From Acidimicrobiia bacterium (GTDB lineage Bacteria > Actinomycetota > Acidimicrobiia > Spongiisociales > UBA11373), in assembly GCA_016215655.1 (NCBI GenBank), contig JACRIT010000086.1:1-41606 (forward strand): 41,606 nt of DNA. Direction: 5' to 3'. A program made the translations under genes and the position numbers. The notes below the pieces were generated by a model. It made no database searches and was not told where the DNA came from. It was given only the letters and a program-made list of their open reading frames with translations. Below, piece by piece: positions 31,106-40,684 of this stretch (its first letter is position 1; every line of letters starts with the position of its first letter).

Positions 31106-31776
31106 TGTTCGCCGTCTCCGTCGCCACCAGCGTGCTTGCCGCCGCGTTCGCCACCGACTTGGCTCGCCGCTGGGCCCGCGATCGGTCCCGGCGGCATCTC
31201 GCCTGGTGGGCAGCCGGGGTGGTTGCCTACGGCCTCGGCACGCTGGCGGCCGCAGTCGTGGAACGCAACGGCTGGTCACCGGGCTGGTTCCGCACTTGGT
31301 ACATCGCCGGGGCGATCCTCGGCGGGGTGCTCCTCGCCCAGGGCACCGCCTACCTGGTCCATCGCCGCGATACCGCCGACCGGCTCGCCGCTTCGGTGGT
31401 GGTGCTGACGGTCGGTACCGCCGCCGCCCTGATGCTGTCGCCGGTCGCTCCCCTGCGCGGAGACGAGCTCGCTGGCCGATCGATCGACTGGGCCTGGGTG
31501 CGCGCCTTCACCCCCATCCTCAATCTGTATGCGGTTGGCTACCTCGTCGGGGGGGCGATCTTGTCGGCACGACGGCTCCATCGTGACCTGGGCATCACCG
31601 GTCGACGGATCACCGGCAACGTGCTCATCGCCCTGGGCGGTCTCACTCCGGCCCTCGGCGGCTTCGCCTCACGCCTGGGAGGAGACGAGGCCCTGCCACC
31701 CACGCTCCTGGTCGGGCTGGTGTTGATCTGGATTGGCGCGGTCCTGGCGTCGGGCGGCAAGCGGGTCAACGGATAG
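31105..31776 (+). CDS. Multi-pass membrane protein of unknown function
   Basis: A 223-residue protein with about six or seven hydrophobic segments and few charged residues between them, for example FAVSVATSVLAAAFATDLAR at the start, and GAILGGVLLAQGTAYLV and NVLIALGGLTPALGGFA later. I do not recognise the family. It is translationally coupled to the K+ channel (1-base overlap), suggesting a shared transcript. The C-terminus is short and basic (GGKRVNG). Confidence 0.75.
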   Translation: MFAVSVATSVLAAAFATDLARRWARDRSRRHLAWWAAGVVAYGLGTLAAAVVERNGWSPGWFRTWYIAGAILGGVLLAQGTAYLVHRRDTADRLAASVVVLTVGTAAALMLSPVAPLRGDELAGRSIDWAWVRAFTPILNLYAVGYLVGGAILSARRLHRDLGITGRRITGNVLIALGGLTPALGGFASRLGGDEALPPTLLVGLVLIWIGAVLASGGKRVNG

Positions 31777-31779
31777 CAG

Positions 31780-31800
31780 CAGATCGCAGACGGCAGACTG
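31780..31800. repeat. Heptad tandem repeat array H
   Basis: CAGATCG, CAGACGG, CAGACTG in the 29-base gap between the convergent membrane protein and methyltransferase genes; a fourth, looser unit (GAGACCT) follows. Confidence 0.6.
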
Positions 31801-31805
31801 GAGAC

Positions 31806-32630
31806 CTACTTCCTCCACCACAACGTCACGACGTCCCGTTCCTCCGGGCCGAGCACCAGCCAGCCATCGTCGGTGTGGCGCACGTCCGGTTCGAGGAGGG
31901 CGGCCGCTTCGATCGAGCGCACCGGCGGCACGAGGAGACGGCGGCGGTAGAACGCGAGCAGCTCCTGCATGTCGGCGAAACGCAGACCGGTGGGAGCGGT
32001 CCAGTGCCTCTGCTGCGGGCTGATCCCCACGACCTCCTCGACGACGCGACCGAAGTCGTCCACCGTGGGACGACTCGGCCGCTCCAGACCGTGCAGCGCC
32101 CGGAAGTACCGCGACAACGGCGTCCAAGGGTGACGCGGCGTCATCTCGACCACCACCCCGCGCCGTGACCGGTGGTGCATCGCCTCGACGAACCCGCCGA
32201 TGCCGGCGACGTCGTAGACCACCTGCGTGGCGAGAACCACGTCGTGGATGCCGGTATTGCCCGCCACCAGCGGCCAGGCGCCGACCACCTGGGTCATCAC
32301 GGCTCCGGCACGCTCCGCCTCGGCGGCGAGGGAACGCGCCATGTCGGGGTCACGTTCCACCGTCGTCACCCGGTGACCGCGGCCGGCGAGCGGAATCGCC
32401 AAACGGCCTGTCCCGGCACCCACGTCGAGGACACTCCCGCCGCCGGCGATGTCCTCGACGATCGCCAATGTGGGCGACTCCTGGAGGCGGGATGCTTCGG
32501 CGCGCCGCATCCGCTCCCAGAACTCGGGGTGCCAGACGTGGGGATCGACGCCGACGGCATCGATCAACCGCTGCGGTATCGCCCAGGCCTCGAGGAAGGA
32601 GCGCCACGCCTCGCGCGCTGCGGTTTCCAT
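31806..32630 (-). CDS. Class I SAM-dependent methyltransferase
   Basis: A 274-residue methyltransferase. The SAM-binding motif VLDVGAGTGRLAIPLAGRG is near residue 70, then VTTVERDPDMARSL (acidic motif II region) and a helical C-terminal part ending LVLGPEERDVVTLWWRK. The substrate is unknown. ATG 32630 was preferred over one 16 codons upstream because TACGAT ends 6 bases before it. Divergent from a lipoprotein gene; converges with the membrane protein. Confidence 0.82.
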   Translation of the reverse strand: METAAREAWRSFLEAWAIPQRLIDAVGVDPHVWHPEFWERMRRAEASRLQESPTLAIVEDIAGGGSVLDVGAGTGRLAIPLAGRGHRVTTVERDPDMARSLAAEAERAGAVMTQVVGAWPLVAGNTGIHDVVLATQVVYDVAGIGGFVEAMHHRSRRGVVVEMTPRHPWTPLSRYFRALHGLERPSRPTVDDFGRVVEEVVGISPQQRHWTAPTGLRFADMQELLAFYRRRLLVPPVRSIEAAALLEPDVRHTDDGWLVLGPEERDVVTLWWRK

Positions 32631-32636
32631 GGACGC

Positions 32637-32642
32637 ATCGTA
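32637..32642 (-). promoter_or_regulatory. -10-like hexamer for the methyltransferase (leaderless)
   Basis: TACGAT on the minus strand ends 6 bases before ATG 32630. Confidence 0.5.
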
Positions 32643-32684
32643 CGGGGCCGGAAACTCCCAGCCGGTCGCAGGCGTCAAACCGGT

Positions 32685-33212
32685 ATGGGATTCCGCGCCG
32701 CCCTGCCTGCCATGCTGTTGATCGTCGCCGCCTGCGGCGACGATGCCGCCACGACGGCGGCGCCCCCCGCCACCGAGGGGACGACCACGGTCGTCGCAGG
32801 CGACACCGTGGCCGTGATCGTGGGGGGGGTTCGGTGGGAGCTCCCCTCCGTCGTCTGTGCCGGCGCCGACGGGGATCTGGAGTCCCTGGCGGCTGCAGCC
32901 GCCGGCGCGGAACGGGCCATCATCGATCTCGTCGCCGCCCGGGTCTCGGGCTGGCCCACCACGACGAGAGCCCCCGCCGGTGAGGATGCGGAGTTCTACG
33001 TCGCCGTCAACCGCGCCGGACCCGTCGCCCTCACCCTGGGCGACCTCGCCGGGACCACCGACGCCATCCTCGCTTCCTGGGCGGAGTTCGAAGCGGGCTA
33101 CGCCCCCGCCACGGACTCCCCCGGCCGCGTGACGATCATCGCCGACCGGGTGAGCGGATGGCGGGCGACGGCGACGGGGATCGTCGCCGGCCTCCCCGAC
33201 GCCTGCGGGTAG
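32685..33212 (+). CDS. Putative secreted lipoprotein of unknown function
   Basis: A 175-residue protein: GFRAALPAMLLIVAAC is a signal peptide with a lipobox Cys, followed by a Thr/Pro/Ala linker. The mature domain of about 130 residues is unrecognised (VAVIVGGVRWELPSVVCAG near the start, RVSGWRATATGIVAGLPDACG at the end) and has a Cys near each end that could form a disulphide. ATG start directly before the signal; no clear promoter hexamer was found in the short divergent gap. Confidence 0.75.
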   Translation: MGFRAALPAMLLIVAACGDDAATTAAPPATEGTTTVVAGDTVAVIVGGVRWELPSVVCAGADGDLESLAAAAAGAERAIIDLVAARVSGWPTTTRAPAGEDAEFYVAVNRAGPVALTLGDLAGTTDAILASWAEFEAGYAPATDSPGRVTIIADRVSGWRATATGIVAGLPDACG

Positions 33213-33255
33213 CTCGAACCCTCACCCGACCACATTCGTGAGCCGCGGCGGACGC

Positions 33256-34077
33256 TCACAGGGCGGCGAGGGGATCGGTGACATCCGGGTCTCCCCACAC
33301 CGTGATGAAGACCTCCTCGCCGAGGAAGGGGGCGATCTGCTCGTCGGCGAGCGATCGAATCCATGAATCGGTGGAGAACTGCGTGTCATGACACAGCAGC
33401 GCCCGACGCTTCTGCCCGAGAAACGCAGAGACGTCGCGCCGCAGCGTCAGGAACAGCGATGGGAACCCGGTGGGGGCCTCGTCGTCGGGTTCGTCGATCG
33501 ACTCGCCCCGCATCGCCCGACGCACCCCGGTGGCGCGTTCGCGCGACCAGGTGGCCCAGAGCAGGGTTCCCACACGCCAGGGGTCGCCGAATCCGGCACG
33601 AGGGAAGCGACCGGTGTCGGCGGCTCCGAAGAAGGCCGCGGTGCCGACCCGATGCACCTGGATGTGGTCGGGATGCCCGTACCCGCCAAAGGGGTCGTAG
33701 GCGGTGAGCACATCCGGACGGATGGCCCGGATCAATGTGACGAGGCGCCCGGTCGCTTCCATGAGATCGGCGTTCCAGAAGGAGGCCCCGTGCGCGTTGG
33801 CGGCGGTGCCCATCATCCCGGAGTCCGAGTAGCCGAGGTAGTGGAGATCGGTCACACCGAGGACCGCGAGCGCGGCCCGTTGCTCGGCCTCGCGGATCTC
33901 CCCAAGGCGATGGCGCACCTGGTCGGCGTCGTCACGATTGTGGATCTCCCCGGCCTCACCGCGAGTGGCCGTGACGACACTGATGGGGACTCCACGCGCC
34001 GCCAGTTCCGCGAGGGATCCACCCATGGTGATCGACTCGTCGTCGGGATGGGCGTGGAAGGAGAGCAGACCGGGCAC
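33256..34077 (-). CDS. PIG-L family deacetylase (MshB/Mca-like)
   Basis: A 273-residue Zn-dependent N-deacetylase. The zinc motif FHAHPDDESITMGG is at residues 7-20, GYGHPDHIQVH near 135 gives the third ligand, and TRGEAGEIHNRDD matches the MshB/Mca subgroup. In actinobacteria these enzymes make mycothiol (MshB) or cut mycothiol conjugates (Mca); which one this is cannot be settled here. GTG start placed at VPGLLSFHAHPDDE, with a TAGAGT hexamer 8 bases upstream. Divergent from the CapA-like gene across 50 bases. Confidence 0.88.
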   Translation of the reverse strand: MPGLLSFHAHPDDESITMGGSLAELAARGVPISVVTATRGEAGEIHNRDDADQVRHRLGEIREAEQRAALAVLGVTDLHYLGYSDSGMMGTAANAHGASFWNADLMEATGRLVTLIRAIRPDVLTAYDPFGGYGHPDHIQVHRVGTAAFFGAADTGRFPRAGFGDPWRVGTLLWATWSRERATGVRRAMRGESIDEPDDEAPTGFPSLFLTLRRDVSAFLGQKRRALLCHDTQFSTDSWIRSLADEQIAPFLGEEVFITVWGDPDVTDPLAAL

Positions 34078-34085
34078 GGGCGGAG

Positions 34086-34091
34086 ACTCTA
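34086..34091 (-). promoter_or_regulatory. -10-like hexamer for the PIG-L gene (leaderless)
   Basis: TAGAGT on the minus strand ends 8 bases before GTG 34077. Confidence 0.4.
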
Positions 34092-34114
34092 CCGGGGCGC
34101 GCAGCCCACCCGGG

Positions 34115-34120
34115 TACCCT
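34115..34120 (+). promoter_or_regulatory. -10-like hexamer for the CapA-like gene (leaderless)
   Basis: TACCCT ends 7 bases before ATG 34128. Confidence 0.5.
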
Positions 34121-34127
34121 CCCTGCG

Positions 34128-35240
34128 ATGAGATGGCGCGCCATCGCGGCACTGGTCCTGTGCGCGTCGTGCGCCCCCGCGGCCAGCGGCGACACCTCGC
34201 CGCCCGCGACCTCCCCTGCCGCGACGGCCCCGCCGGAAACGACGACGACCATCGACCTGTTCGCGACGACCACCACCACCTCGCCTCCGGCCTCCCCATG
34301 GCGCGAGCGGATCGTGATCTACGGCGTGGGAGACATCGCCCTCTGCAACTGTTTCCATCACGCCTTCGCCCAATCGGGTTATGAGATCGCATTCAGCGGC
34401 ATGAACGGGCTGTTCACCCGGGATGCCCTCACCATCGGGAACCTCGAGTGCGCCGCCGCCGACGGCGGCCGCGTGCTCTCCGACAAGCCGAACTCGTTCC
34501 GTTGCGACATCTCGGCACTACCCGTGCTGCGCGCCTCCGGCCTCGATGTCGCCGTCATGGCGAACAACCACTCGGCCGACTTCGGATTCGAGGCCCTCCT
34601 CCAGGCTCGGGACAACCTCGAGGCGGCCGGTCTCCATCCCGTGGGCGCCGGTGCCGATCTCGCCGAAGCCGTCAGGCCGGCGGTCTTCGAGCGCGGCGGT
34701 TGGACGATCGCAGTCGTGGCCTTCTCCGGTGTCACCGGCCTGACGTACACCCCCGCCTACCCCCCGGGACCGGCACTCGTCAACCCCTGGTTCGCCGAAG
34801 CCGACACCCCCGGCATCGCCCCGGCGCGCTTCGAACTCATGACCGAGGTCGTGTCGGCCCTCGATGCGGAGGTCGACATCGTCATCGTGTCACTCCACCA
34901 AGGGGAGTACAACGAGACCCATATCCCAACCGCGCTCGAGGTCCAGCGCGGCCACGCCCTCGTCGACGCGGGAGCCGACATCGTCATCGCCCACCACCAC
35001 CATCGACTGCTCCCCCTCGAGGTGTATCGGGACCGCCCGATCTTCTGGGGCATGGGGAACTTCGTCTGGGCCCGCCTCGATACCGACCGCAGCACCACGG
35101 CGCTGGCCGAGATCGTCCTCTCTCCCGACGGCACCGTGACCGGCCGGCTGGTGCCCGCAGTCATCGAATCGGACGGGCATCCGGTCCTGCGCGGATCCCC
35201 CGACCCCGGCACGGCGCCCGAGCGCCACATGATTGACTGA
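34128..35240 (+). CDS. CapA/PgsA-like metallophosphoesterase-fold lipoprotein
   Basis: A 370-residue protein with a lipoprotein-like signal (RWRAIAALVLCASC) and a Thr/Pro-rich linker (TTTTIDLFATTTTTSPP). The rest is a PGA_cap domain: GVGDIALCNC, TIGNLECAA, VMANNHSADFGFEALLQ, VSLHQGEYN, IVIAHHHHRLLPLEVY, FWGMGNFVWA. Family members act in poly-gamma-glutamate capsule synthesis or as surface phosphoesterases; no capB or capC gene is near, so a capsule role is unproven. Confidence 0.87.
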   Translation: MRWRAIAALVLCASCAPAASGDTSPPATSPAATAPPETTTTIDLFATTTTTSPPASPWRERIVIYGVGDIALCNCFHHAFAQSGYEIAFSGMNGLFTRDALTIGNLECAAADGGRVLSDKPNSFRCDISALPVLRASGLDVAVMANNHSADFGFEALLQARDNLEAAGLHPVGAGADLAEAVRPAVFERGGWTIAVVAFSGVTGLTYTPAYPPGPALVNPWFAEADTPGIAPARFELMTEVVSALDAEVDIVIVSLHQGEYNETHIPTALEVQRGHALVDAGADIVIAHHHHRLLPLEVYRDRPIFWGMGNFVWARLDTDRSTTALAEIVLSPDGTVTGRLVPAVIESDGHPVLRGSPDPGTAPERHMID

Positions 35241-35286
35241 AGCCGGGCCGGCGACGCGCCGATGTCACACAAAATGCGGTGCTCGC

Positions 35287-35292
35287 TACGGT
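35287..35292 (+). promoter_or_regulatory. -10-like hexamer for the M23 peptidase gene
   Basis: TACGGT, 44 bases before ATG 35337. This gene would have a leader with GGAAGG as ribosome site. Confidence 0.3.
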
Positions 35293-35336
35293 GGGGATGG
35301 TCCACTCGACAGCAGCCGCGCGGAAGGCCGAAGACC

Positions 35337-36476
35337 ATGCGCAGGATGACAAGACTCGCCGTTGTGGCCACCACGTGCGTCGTGGCCTTTGCCATGGCGG
35401 TGCCCACCGCACTCGCCAACCACGAAGCCCCGTTCGATGGACCCGATCACACCTATGGCCAGGTCGTGTCCTATCCGATGATGTTCCCCGTGGCGGGGCA
35501 GAACCGCTACGGCCGGGACTTCTGGGCGTCTCGTCCCGGCGGCAGCCACCACGGCATCGACATCATGGCCTCCAAGATGACCCCGGTGGTCGCCATCGCC
35601 GACGGCGTCATCACGTACTACAACGGATCGGGCAATCGGGCCTGGGTGGACAAGTACGGAAGATGCTGCACTCTCCGCATCACCCACGATGGCGGCTGGG
35701 TGTCCAAGTACATCCACCTCAACAACGACACCCCGGGCACCGACGACGGCCAGGGGTGGGGAATCGCCCCCGGGATCGACATCGGCGTCCGGGTCACCGC
35801 CGGCCAGCTCATCGGCTGGGTGGGAGACAGCGGCAACGCCGAGGGAACCTCCCCCCATCTCCACTTCGAGCTCATGGACAAGGATGGCGTCATCGTCGAC
35901 CCCTACGAGGCGCTGCGCGCCGCCCAGACCGGCAACCCGGTGGCGATCTGCCGTCCTCCCGACTCCGGTGCCATCGACAACCTGCTGGCCGCGACCGGCT
36001 TGATCCAGCGGGACTCCCGCGGCGTTGCCGTGATGGAACTGCAGCGCTTCCTCACCGCCATCGGCTACGACACCGGCGCCGCCGACGGGGTGGTGGGCAA
36101 CCTCACCCTCGGCGCCATCCGGGCCTTCCAGGAGGGCCGCGGCCTCAACCCGGACGGGATCGTCGGGCCGACGACGAGAAGCCACATCGCCCTCGTGTAT
36201 CGGGTGATGCCGGCGATGCCCGTGCTCGACGATGCCAACCGCATCATCCGACCCGGGTATCGCGGCGACGACGTCAAGGCCATTCAGAAGCTCCTCGCCG
36301 TCGCCGGCTACGACCCGGGTGCCGCCGACGGGGTGTACGGCCCCAAGACCGAGACTGCGGTGGCGGCCTTCCAGAGGGCGTTTGGCGGACTCACCGTGGA
36401 CGGCAAGATCGGTCCCAACACCCGAGACGCCCTTGCCGCCTTCCTCGGCCTGGACGGGTTCAAGGCGTGCGGCTAG
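35337..36476 (+). CDS. Secreted M23 peptidase with two peptidoglycan-binding domains
   Basis: A 379-residue exported protein. The signal peptide is at 1-27 (LAVVATTCVVAFAMAVPTALA). An M23 Zn-endopeptidase domain covers about 45-200, with HHGIDIMA and HLHFEL as metal and catalytic His motifs. Two PG_binding_1 repeats follow at about 225-285 (LQRFLTAIGYDTGAADG) and 305-370 (IQKLLAVAGYDPGAADG). It would cut peptide cross-links in peptidoglycan. ATG 35337 was chosen because it opens the signal peptide; upstream starts are in low-likeness sequence. The end overlaps the next lipoprotein gene by 10 bases. Confidence 0.9.
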   Translation: MRRMTRLAVVATTCVVAFAMAVPTALANHEAPFDGPDHTYGQVVSYPMMFPVAGQNRYGRDFWASRPGGSHHGIDIMASKMTPVVAIADGVITYYNGSGNRAWVDKYGRCCTLRITHDGGWVSKYIHLNNDTPGTDDGQGWGIAPGIDIGVRVTAGQLIGWVGDSGNAEGTSPHLHFELMDKDGVIVDPYEALRAAQTGNPVAICRPPDSGAIDNLLAATGLIQRDSRGVAVMELQRFLTAIGYDTGAADGVVGNLTLGAIRAFQEGRGLNPDGIVGPTTRSHIALVYRVMPAMPVLDDANRIIRPGYRGDDVKAIQKLLAVAGYDPGAADGVYGPKTETAVAAFQRAFGGLTVDGKIGPNTRDALAAFLGLDGFKACG

Positions 36477-36943
36477 TCCGCTCGATTGCCGCGGTGGCGG
36501 CGCTCGCGGTGCTGCTGGCCGCGTGCGGGGGCTCCGGGGCCGGCGATGACGGCGTTGCCGGCTACATCGACACGGTGGCCGCCACCACCGAGCAGATGAC
36601 GCGGGCCGCTTTCGCCGCCCTCCCCCCGGGCGCGGCCCCCACCCAGAGCCAGGTCGCCGCGGTGATGACGGCGCGACGCACCGCCCTGGACACCATCTCG
36701 GCACTCACCCCACCGTCGGAGATGCGACCCGAGCACCAGGCGTTGGTTGGTGCCATGGAGTCGTTCGTCGTCGCCGGTGAGGCCTTCATCGAGGCCAACG
36801 GCTCCCTCGATCCCGACGCCTTCCTGGAGGCGCTCGAGGCGTCGACCGACATCGACGCCCTCGCCGATGTCGTCTCGCTCTCGTGCACCGCGTGGGAGAC
36901 CCGCGCCGCCGACCTCGGGCACACGGTGGAGTTGGGGTGCTGA
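36467..36943 (+). CDS. Putative lipoprotein of unknown function
   Basis: A 158-residue protein: RLVRSIAAVAALAVLLAAC is a signal with a good lipobox, followed by Gly-rich GGSGAGDDG. The mature part is helical, with an ALTPPSEMRPEHQALVGAMESFV segment like small actinobacterial lipoproteins whose function is unknown. Two Cys lie near the end (SLSCTAW and the final VELGC). GTG start overlaps the M23 peptidase gene, so it may be co-translated with it and act at the same surface. Confidence 0.78.
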   Translation: MRLVRSIAAVAALAVLLAACGGSGAGDDGVAGYIDTVAATTEQMTRAAFAALPPGAAPTQSQVAAVMTARRTALDTISALTPPSEMRPEHQALVGAMESFVVAGEAFIEANGSLDPDAFLEALEASTDIDALADVVSLSCTAWETRAADLGHTVELGC

Positions 36944-36977
36944 GTCACCAGTCACCAAGGAGCTTCTCAGACCTCAG

Positions 36978-37019
36978 CTCTGGCGTCCGGGATCTGGAAT
37001 CTGGCAACTGGCAAGTGGC
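36978..37019. repeat. Heptad tandem repeat array G
   Basis: CTCTGGC, GTCCGGG, ATCTGGA, ATCTGGC, AACTGGC, AAGTGGC in unbroken 7-base register, ending 14 bases before the promoter of the SRPBCC gene. Confidence 0.8.
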
Positions 37020-37033
37020 GACCGTCTCACCGG

Positions 37034-37039
37034 TAACCT
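37034..37039 (+). promoter_or_regulatory. -10-like hexamer for the SRPBCC gene (leaderless)
   Basis: TAACCT ends 6 bases before GTG 37046. Confidence 0.5.
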
Positions 37040-37045
37040 CCCGCG

Positions 37046-37474
37046 GTGCCCTCCTCCACGTTCTCGCACACCGCCAGCGCCTCTGCCCCGGCGGCGACCA
37101 TCTGGGATTCCCTCCAGGATGCGGAGACCTGGGTCGGGTTCGGCCTCATGGATGCGGTCACCAATCCGGTGGTGCATGACGGCCGACTCGTGTCGTTCGA
37201 CTGGACCGCCACCGCAGCCGGGTCGCGCCACCGCGGCACCGCCACCGTCGGTGCATCCGTGCCCGGCGAGCACATGGTGCTCGAGCTCGACTCCTCCGAG
37301 ATCGCCGCCACCAGCACCGTCACGCTGCTGTCAGAAGCCGACACCTCCGCGATCACCGTGACCCTTGCCGCCCGATCTCGCGGCCTCCTCGCCGGCATGT
37401 TCTGGGGCGTGGTCAGCGACGCCCTCGAGCGCGGCCTCCCCCGCCAGGTCGACCAGTTCGCGGCGCGGTTCTAG
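37046..37474 (+). CDS. SRPBCC (START-like) domain protein
   Basis: A 142-residue protein with the layout of small SRPBCC/polyketide-cyclase-like ligand-binding proteins: FSHTASASAPAATIWDSLQDAETW at the start, a beta-rich middle, and a long C-terminal helix (GMFWGVVSDALERGLPRQVDQFAARF). The ligand is unknown, and the match is at the level of the fold. GTG start fixed by the TAACCT hexamer. Confidence 0.7.
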   Translation: MPSSTFSHTASASAPAATIWDSLQDAETWVGFGLMDAVTNPVVHDGRLVSFDWTATAAGSRHRGTATVGASVPGEHMVLELDSSEIAATSTVTLLSEADTSAITVTLAARSRGLLAGMFWGVVSDALERGLPRQVDQFAARF

Positions 37475-37502
37475 GGTTCGAGGGCGGGGACCGGCCGACC
37501 CG

Positions 37503-37529
37503 GGGATCGTCTGCCGGACATTCGATCCC
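37503..37529. terminator. Weak hairpin between convergent SRPBCC and GNAT genes
   Basis: GGGATCG (37503-37509) pairs with CGATCCC (37523-37529) across 13 bases. It is the only hairpin seen in this 85-base gap. Confidence 0.3.
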
Positions 37530-37559
37530 AAGCCGGATCGGACCTGGCCGTGGCCGCGC

Positions 37560-37985
37560 TCAGCGCGCCATCGGGATGGCGGACTCGCCGCACGCCGTCG
37601 CCCACTCCACCGAGGCCTTCACCGCGGGTGGAGCATCGCCGCGCCCGATGCGGCGGTAGCCCCGCCGGGCGAAGAAGTTCTCTGCGGTCTCGGTCAGGAG
37701 ATAGGTGTCGGTGAGACCGTCTTCGTCGGCCGTCCGTTCGAGGGCGGCGACGATCCCCGAACCGATGCCCGACGATCGGACCTCGGGGGACACGACGATC
37801 GAACGGATCAGGCCGGCGGTTCCGTGGCGCTCGAGGGCGCCAACGCCCACGATCCGATCACCATGGCGAGCCACCACCAGGCGGGTGGGAACGTCCATCA
37901 GTCCGTCCAGGGGCAAGCCCGAGCCACTGAGCAACGCCCGGATGGCGGGGAGGTCGTTCTCGGATCCGACATCGAGGATGACCAC
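37560..37985 (-). CDS. GNAT acetyltransferase, ArsN2-like
   Basis: A 141-residue GNAT enzyme. RSIVVSPEVRSSGIGSGIVAALE, near residue 65, holds the acetyl-CoA loop (RSSGIGSG). TETAENFFARRGYRRIGRGDAP and the ending ATACGESAIPMAR resemble the ArsN2 group linked to arsenic resistance. No ars genes are near, so the substrate is open. GTG start, with TATCGT 6 bases upstream. It lies downstream of atpC on the same strand but has its own promoter. Confidence 0.83.
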   Translation of the reverse strand: MVILDVGSENDLPAIRALLSGSGLPLDGLMDVPTRLVVARHGDRIVGVGALERHGTAGLIRSIVVSPEVRSSGIGSGIVAALERTADEDGLTDTYLLTETAENFFARRGYRRIGRGDAPPAVKASVEWATACGESAIPMAR

Positions 37986-37991
37986 GACCCG

Positions 37992-37997
37992 ACGATA
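37992..37997 (-). promoter_or_regulatory. -10-like hexamer for the GNAT gene (leaderless)
   Basis: TATCGT on the minus strand ends 6 bases before GTG 37985. Confidence 0.5.
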
Positions 37998-38024
37998 GAG
38001 CGATTCCGGGAGTCGGCGCCGTCG

Positions 38025-38342
38025 TCAGCGGTCGGTCTCGGCGAGGGCCTCGGCGAGTTTCCGGGCGTGCGCCTTGTCACCGGCGGCGATCTCGGCGCGA
38101 TCGGTGAGCAGCGTCACCTCGTTGCGGAAGATCTGGAGGAACCCGCCATGCACCGCCAAGGTGATCACCTCCCCACCCGCATGGATCTGGGCGGAGCCGG
38201 TGGCGAGCGCCGCCATGGTCGGCTCGTGATCCGCCAGGATCCCCATCTCGCCTTCAGTCGTCCGCACCACGAGCATGTCGGCATCTCCGGCCCACACGAT
38301 GGCCTCAGGGGAAACGACGGAGACGCGGAAGGGCTTAGCCAT
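38025..38342 (-). CDS. atpC: ATP synthase epsilon subunit (short form)
   Basis: The F1 epsilon subunit, part of the central stalk. The 105-residue protein has the N-terminal beta sandwich (FRVSVVSPEAIVWAGDADMLVV, GEMGILADHEPTMAAL, VHGGFLQIFRNEVTLLTDRAE) and then only one short helix (GDKAHARKLAEALAETDR). E. coli epsilon has about 139 residues with a two-helix hairpin that can block the enzyme; most of that hairpin is missing here. ATG 38342 matches the usual start; 21 bases separate it from atpD. Confidence 0.92.
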   Translation of the reverse strand: MAKPFRVSVVSPEAIVWAGDADMLVVRTTEGEMGILADHEPTMAALATGSAQIHAGGEVITLAVHGGFLQIFRNEVTLLTDRAEIAAGDKAHARKLAEALAETDR

Positions 38343-38363
38343 GCGACGGCCTCCGGGTGGCAA

Positions 38364-40681
<2,318 letters not shown>

Positions 40682-40684
40682 GGT

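Noticed and set aside
33238-33259. GTGAGC/GCTCAC hairpin between the 32685 lipoprotein and the PIG-L gene as terminator
   Set aside because: Only 6 bp with a 10-base loop, overlapping the PIG-L stop; too weak to claim.
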